Of a stretch of DNA of 64,000 bases, positions 60,930-64,000 are shown piece by piece (positions within the stretch are counted from its first letter, which is position 1; each line of letters begins with the position of its first letter). This DNA is from Sialis fuliginosa (Eukaryota; Arthropoda; Insecta; Megaloptera; Sialidae). The position numbers and the translations under genes are program-made. The DNA is taken from the NCBI GenBank assembly GCA_961205875.1, contig OY540818.1:17830761-17894760 (forward strand). Direction: 5' to 3'. A model generated the notes under the pieces. It searched no databases, was not told where the DNA came from, and worked only from the letters and a program-made list of their open reading frames with translations.

Positions 60930-61178
60930 ATTTGAAACAATGTAAAGCAGTTGCTATGATAATATAATAATTAATAAATAAATTATACTAGGTAATAATT
61001 AGTTTAAATGTCCACCATTTTGACACCTATTGGCCGATTGTCATCAAATCACGCTGTAAGGCAGTTAAATGTATATAGATTAATATTCAGAAATGGTAGT
61101 AATCAAATATCAACAAATATTTCTAATTCCGTACATTTAATTAAAAAATAGCTATTACTGGGGTCATATCCATACCTT
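60930..61178 (+). mobile_element. Family A MITE, right half
   Basis: GAAACAATGTAAAGCAGTTG to TATCCATACCT before TA. Confidence 0.7.
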
Positions 61179-61473
61179 ATAATTTTATTAAATAAACGTG
61201 ACAATCAAGTCCGCCTGTAAATAATTACCCAAACATATATAAAATATGTATTTCCCACTAGACGCCTAATTCTAATCCCTGTGGCTTTACGAGGGTTGGT
61301 GTGTTATCATGATATAATGCAATTTATTTACATATTAAATAATTACATATAATTGATTAAACTGATAATATTTGACACATTAATATAAACTCCGTTAATG
61401 CAATAACAATTAAAATTATGTTATTAATGAACGAGTTTTAAGATTTTCATTGAAATGATACAAAATGATTATA

Positions 61474-61893
61474 AAGAATTTACTAGAGTGCAAATGCATA
61501 TTAGCTTCCAGCTAACGCTATCTACTAGGTATTAAATATAAATGACAACACAAGTATTTTGTTTCACTTTTACCCCAGTTTTTAATGTAAATGTCTTTAA
61601 AATGTAATTTAGTATTTTGCCCTTTTTTAAGCAATATTTTAATGACTATTAATGTTTTTTTTCCGACAATATTTGATTTGTTAATTATAATTTTTTTTCG
61701 AACAAAATAATTTTTGAATAAGTTTTGAACCCGAACCATAAATAAATTCCGGTTCAAATCCCCGATTTACATTATTTACATTTATTACCACTGTTTTAAA
61801 ATATCGAACAATTTCATAACAATTTGACACCTAGTAGATAGCGTTAGCTGGAAGCTAATTTGCATTTGCATTCAAGCAAATTCTTTATAATAC
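61474..61893. mobile_element. MITE with ~60 bp inverted repeats
   Basis: TTAGCTTCCAGCTAACGCTA near 61501 and its inverse TAGCGTTAGCTGGAAGCTAA near 61838. Arms extend outward to AAAGAATTT and AAATTCTTT. The interior carries a TTTCACTTTTACCCCAGTTT piece like the family F right end. Confidence 0.7.
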
Positions 61894-62172
61894 CGGGCAT
61901 TATATTAGTTGTAGAAATCCAGTAATAGATTAGAGATCACTATAAATGTTTTGTATTATTTTTTATCGGACACGTAGCCAATTTTCGAATTCTGGCGAGG
62001 CCAGGAATTTTGAAGTACCTATAGAGAAAATATATAAATGATTTTTTGTTCGCTAAAAATAAAAAATAAATACATACCTACCTAACTTAGTTTGAGTGAT
62101 TAACAATTCTTTATTTAAAAACAAATATTGTATGAAAGTACATATGTACATACATTCTTTGTTTTGATATAT

Positions 62173-62680
62173 ACAGGGTGGGGCATTTAAAGTGTTACAG
62201 ATTATTTTCTCAGAATCATCGCATTTTTGAAAAAAATGACGAATTTTTAAAGCAAAATGAGACACATATTTTTAATATATATTTTACAACAAACATTGTA
62301 GATCTATATTATAAGAAATTTAATGCTCTACAAAAAAGATTCTATAAAATTTTCACGTAACATGTGTCGTTCTTGAGATATCTTGAAAAAATAAATATTT
62401 TGGGATGTCACCCCTCCCCCTACACAAGATTTTGAAATGGGGCCGTCCTCAAGACAGACCCAAAGTTTCATAAATATCAGTGGTTCATGAGTAATGCGTG
62501 TGACAAGGATTCAGGGGACAGACAGATAAACAGACAGACACGGAACGAAAAGTGTTTGTCTTGACGTGTAACGGAAAGATCAATTTAAAATTTTGAAATC
62601 GAAGAACATTTTTTTTGTCTCAATCTGAAACGATCACAAAGCTTCTCGTATCTTCGATATTGCGAGGAAGCAAAACTGTA
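62173..62680 (+). repeat. Repeat starting ACAGGGTGGGGCATTTAAAG, joined to family B end
   Basis: The left end equals the inverse of the D1 and D2 ends. The body then matches the B/C middle (CTTGAGATATCTTGAAAAAA) and ends CGATATTGCGAGGAAGCAAA. Confidence 0.6.
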
Positions 62681-62689
62681 ACACTGTAT

Positions 62690-64000
62690 TTATGTATTCA
62701 ATACAAAAATTTAAAAATCTCTAAATATGTTCATTACGTTGAAAAATGAATAAATGTGCAGTATTATTTTGAGGACACTATAAATTAATTTTCAGAAATA
62801 TACAGAAGGGTTACTTAAATGTATACATATACACGAAGCTAGCAGCTTCTGCATGTGGATTAAAGGGGAGATGACTTAAGCCTATTGAAGTTTTCATAAA
62901 GTAATATGTTTTTATTTTCTTATGAATGGTCGTTGAGGGGTACATACCTACTGGACAATTTTGTTGTGTCAATGATTAATCGATATGTACATTTACGATC
63001 CTACGATTAAATATTTTTATATTTGTGTGCAGCATTTATATGACTTGATTTACTATTATCGTCACTGCTTACTCCTTATGCTACCTGACGTAACAAAATA
63101 TATCCTATAACCTGGCCAGAAAACATATCTATGAATTAAAAAAAAAACGTAAATCGAGAGAGATAGACAGACAGATATATATTGTATATATTATACATAC
63201 ATATATATTTTTATTTTTTCGGTCCCGTAGGCCTATGTTTTAGCTTTAGATCAAAAGTTAATTGTTCTAAAATTTCAGACTCATAGATCAAACCTGTGGA
63301 CGGCGCAAACCGAGTCTTTTTCCCATTTGATTAACATGGGAAAAATTACTTTTTTACTTATGCGTGAATATCTCGTTGAAAAATTTATTTGTTTTAATTT
63401 CTTACAGCAGCATATCATAGAGAATTAAATTTCTTACAAAAAATATCCCAAATCCTCAATTCATAGATCGAATATTTTTAAAGGTATGTTCGTTTAAACA
63501 TTATCATAAAAAGTAAAATCCAATTTTTATGATAATTTTTAAACAAACATTTATTGAAATTTATTGGATTTATGAATTGAGCACTTAATTCTCTACAAAA
63601 TATTCCTCTGCGAAATTTACATGACACCCCCCCCCCCCCCCCCCAAATCTCAGAAAATTTAGCAAATTAAATAGAAAAATGCTTATTAAATACACTAAAA
63701 TAACTTTTTTGCCCGTCACAGTCCATGTCATTTTTTACGTTCACGTAATCTCGTAAATAAAAAATGATATTGACTTAGTTGGGTTACCAATCGAAGTGTC
63801 TTGACGTGATTATGATCTGAAAGAAAGGATTTTTCAAAATTCTACACCTAAAGGGGTAAAAACGGGTGTAAAGGTTTTTCTGTCGGATTTACTTGAAACT
63901 TAGCATAAATATTCTACAATTCATTTATTTTTTTTGTTATACGTTTCACAGGTTTTTGATCTTCTGTAAAGATCTACAAAGGCTACAACGTTGAAATTTC
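62690..64000. other. Right edge, AT-rich, no gene seen
   Basis: Contains a 22-base poly-C tract near 63626 and, from 63780, a repeat block shared in reverse with 36040-36260. No coding signal. Confidence 0.35.

Noticed and set aside
61745-61775. GGTTCAAATCC, resembling a tRNA B box
   Set aside because: No A box at the expected distance and no cloverleaf can be drawn.

Overview
The window is nuclear DNA from an animal, most likely an insect. It is strongly AT-rich, its genes have short GT-AG introns, and it carries short interstitial (TTAGG)n runs, the insect telomere motif. One gene encodes an arthropod-type CCHamide neuropeptide receptor. Most of the 64 kb is non-coding and packed with small non-autonomous DNA transposons (MITEs), foldback elements and Helitron ends, many nested in one another. 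I cannot name the species.

Seven protein-coding loci are supported. From left to right they are: an intronless 12-finger C2H2 zinc-finger protein (2586-3821, +); the last five exons of a CCHamide receptor GPCR, TM4 to the C-terminus (8970-15812, +), whose TM1-3 exons were not found here; a small two-exon gene whose C-terminus resembles an Orange domain (24604-26782, +, tentative); a two-exon secreted, probably GPI-anchored ecto-5'-nucleotidase (37753-40829, +); the chromatin reader ING3 in seven exons (43354-46764, -); the anaphase-promoting-complex subunit CDC26 (47134-47358, +), divergent from ING3; and an unrecognised six-exon gene for a 272-residue serine-rich basic protein (47670-53157, +).

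ING3, CDC26 and the unknown gene form a compact cluster. About 370 bp separates the two divergent start codons, and about 310 bp lies between CDC26 and the next start. The other genes are isolated by 5-20 kb of repeats.

The main repeat families are: (A) a roughly 500 bp MITE with ends AGGTACTGGCACCAG and a TA target site, at least 17 copies or fragments; (B/C) a repeat with a GCTTCCTCG-containing end, sometimes head-to-head; (E) two ~550-600 bp near-perfect palindromes; (F) a ~560 bp MITE with ends TATAGGGTC; hAT-type MITEs with 8-bp target duplications; a piggyBac-like TTAA MITE; and Helitron termini. In several cases a filled and an empty copy of the same host repeat lie in the window, which documents individual insertions. 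No tRNA, rRNA or CRISPR array was seen.
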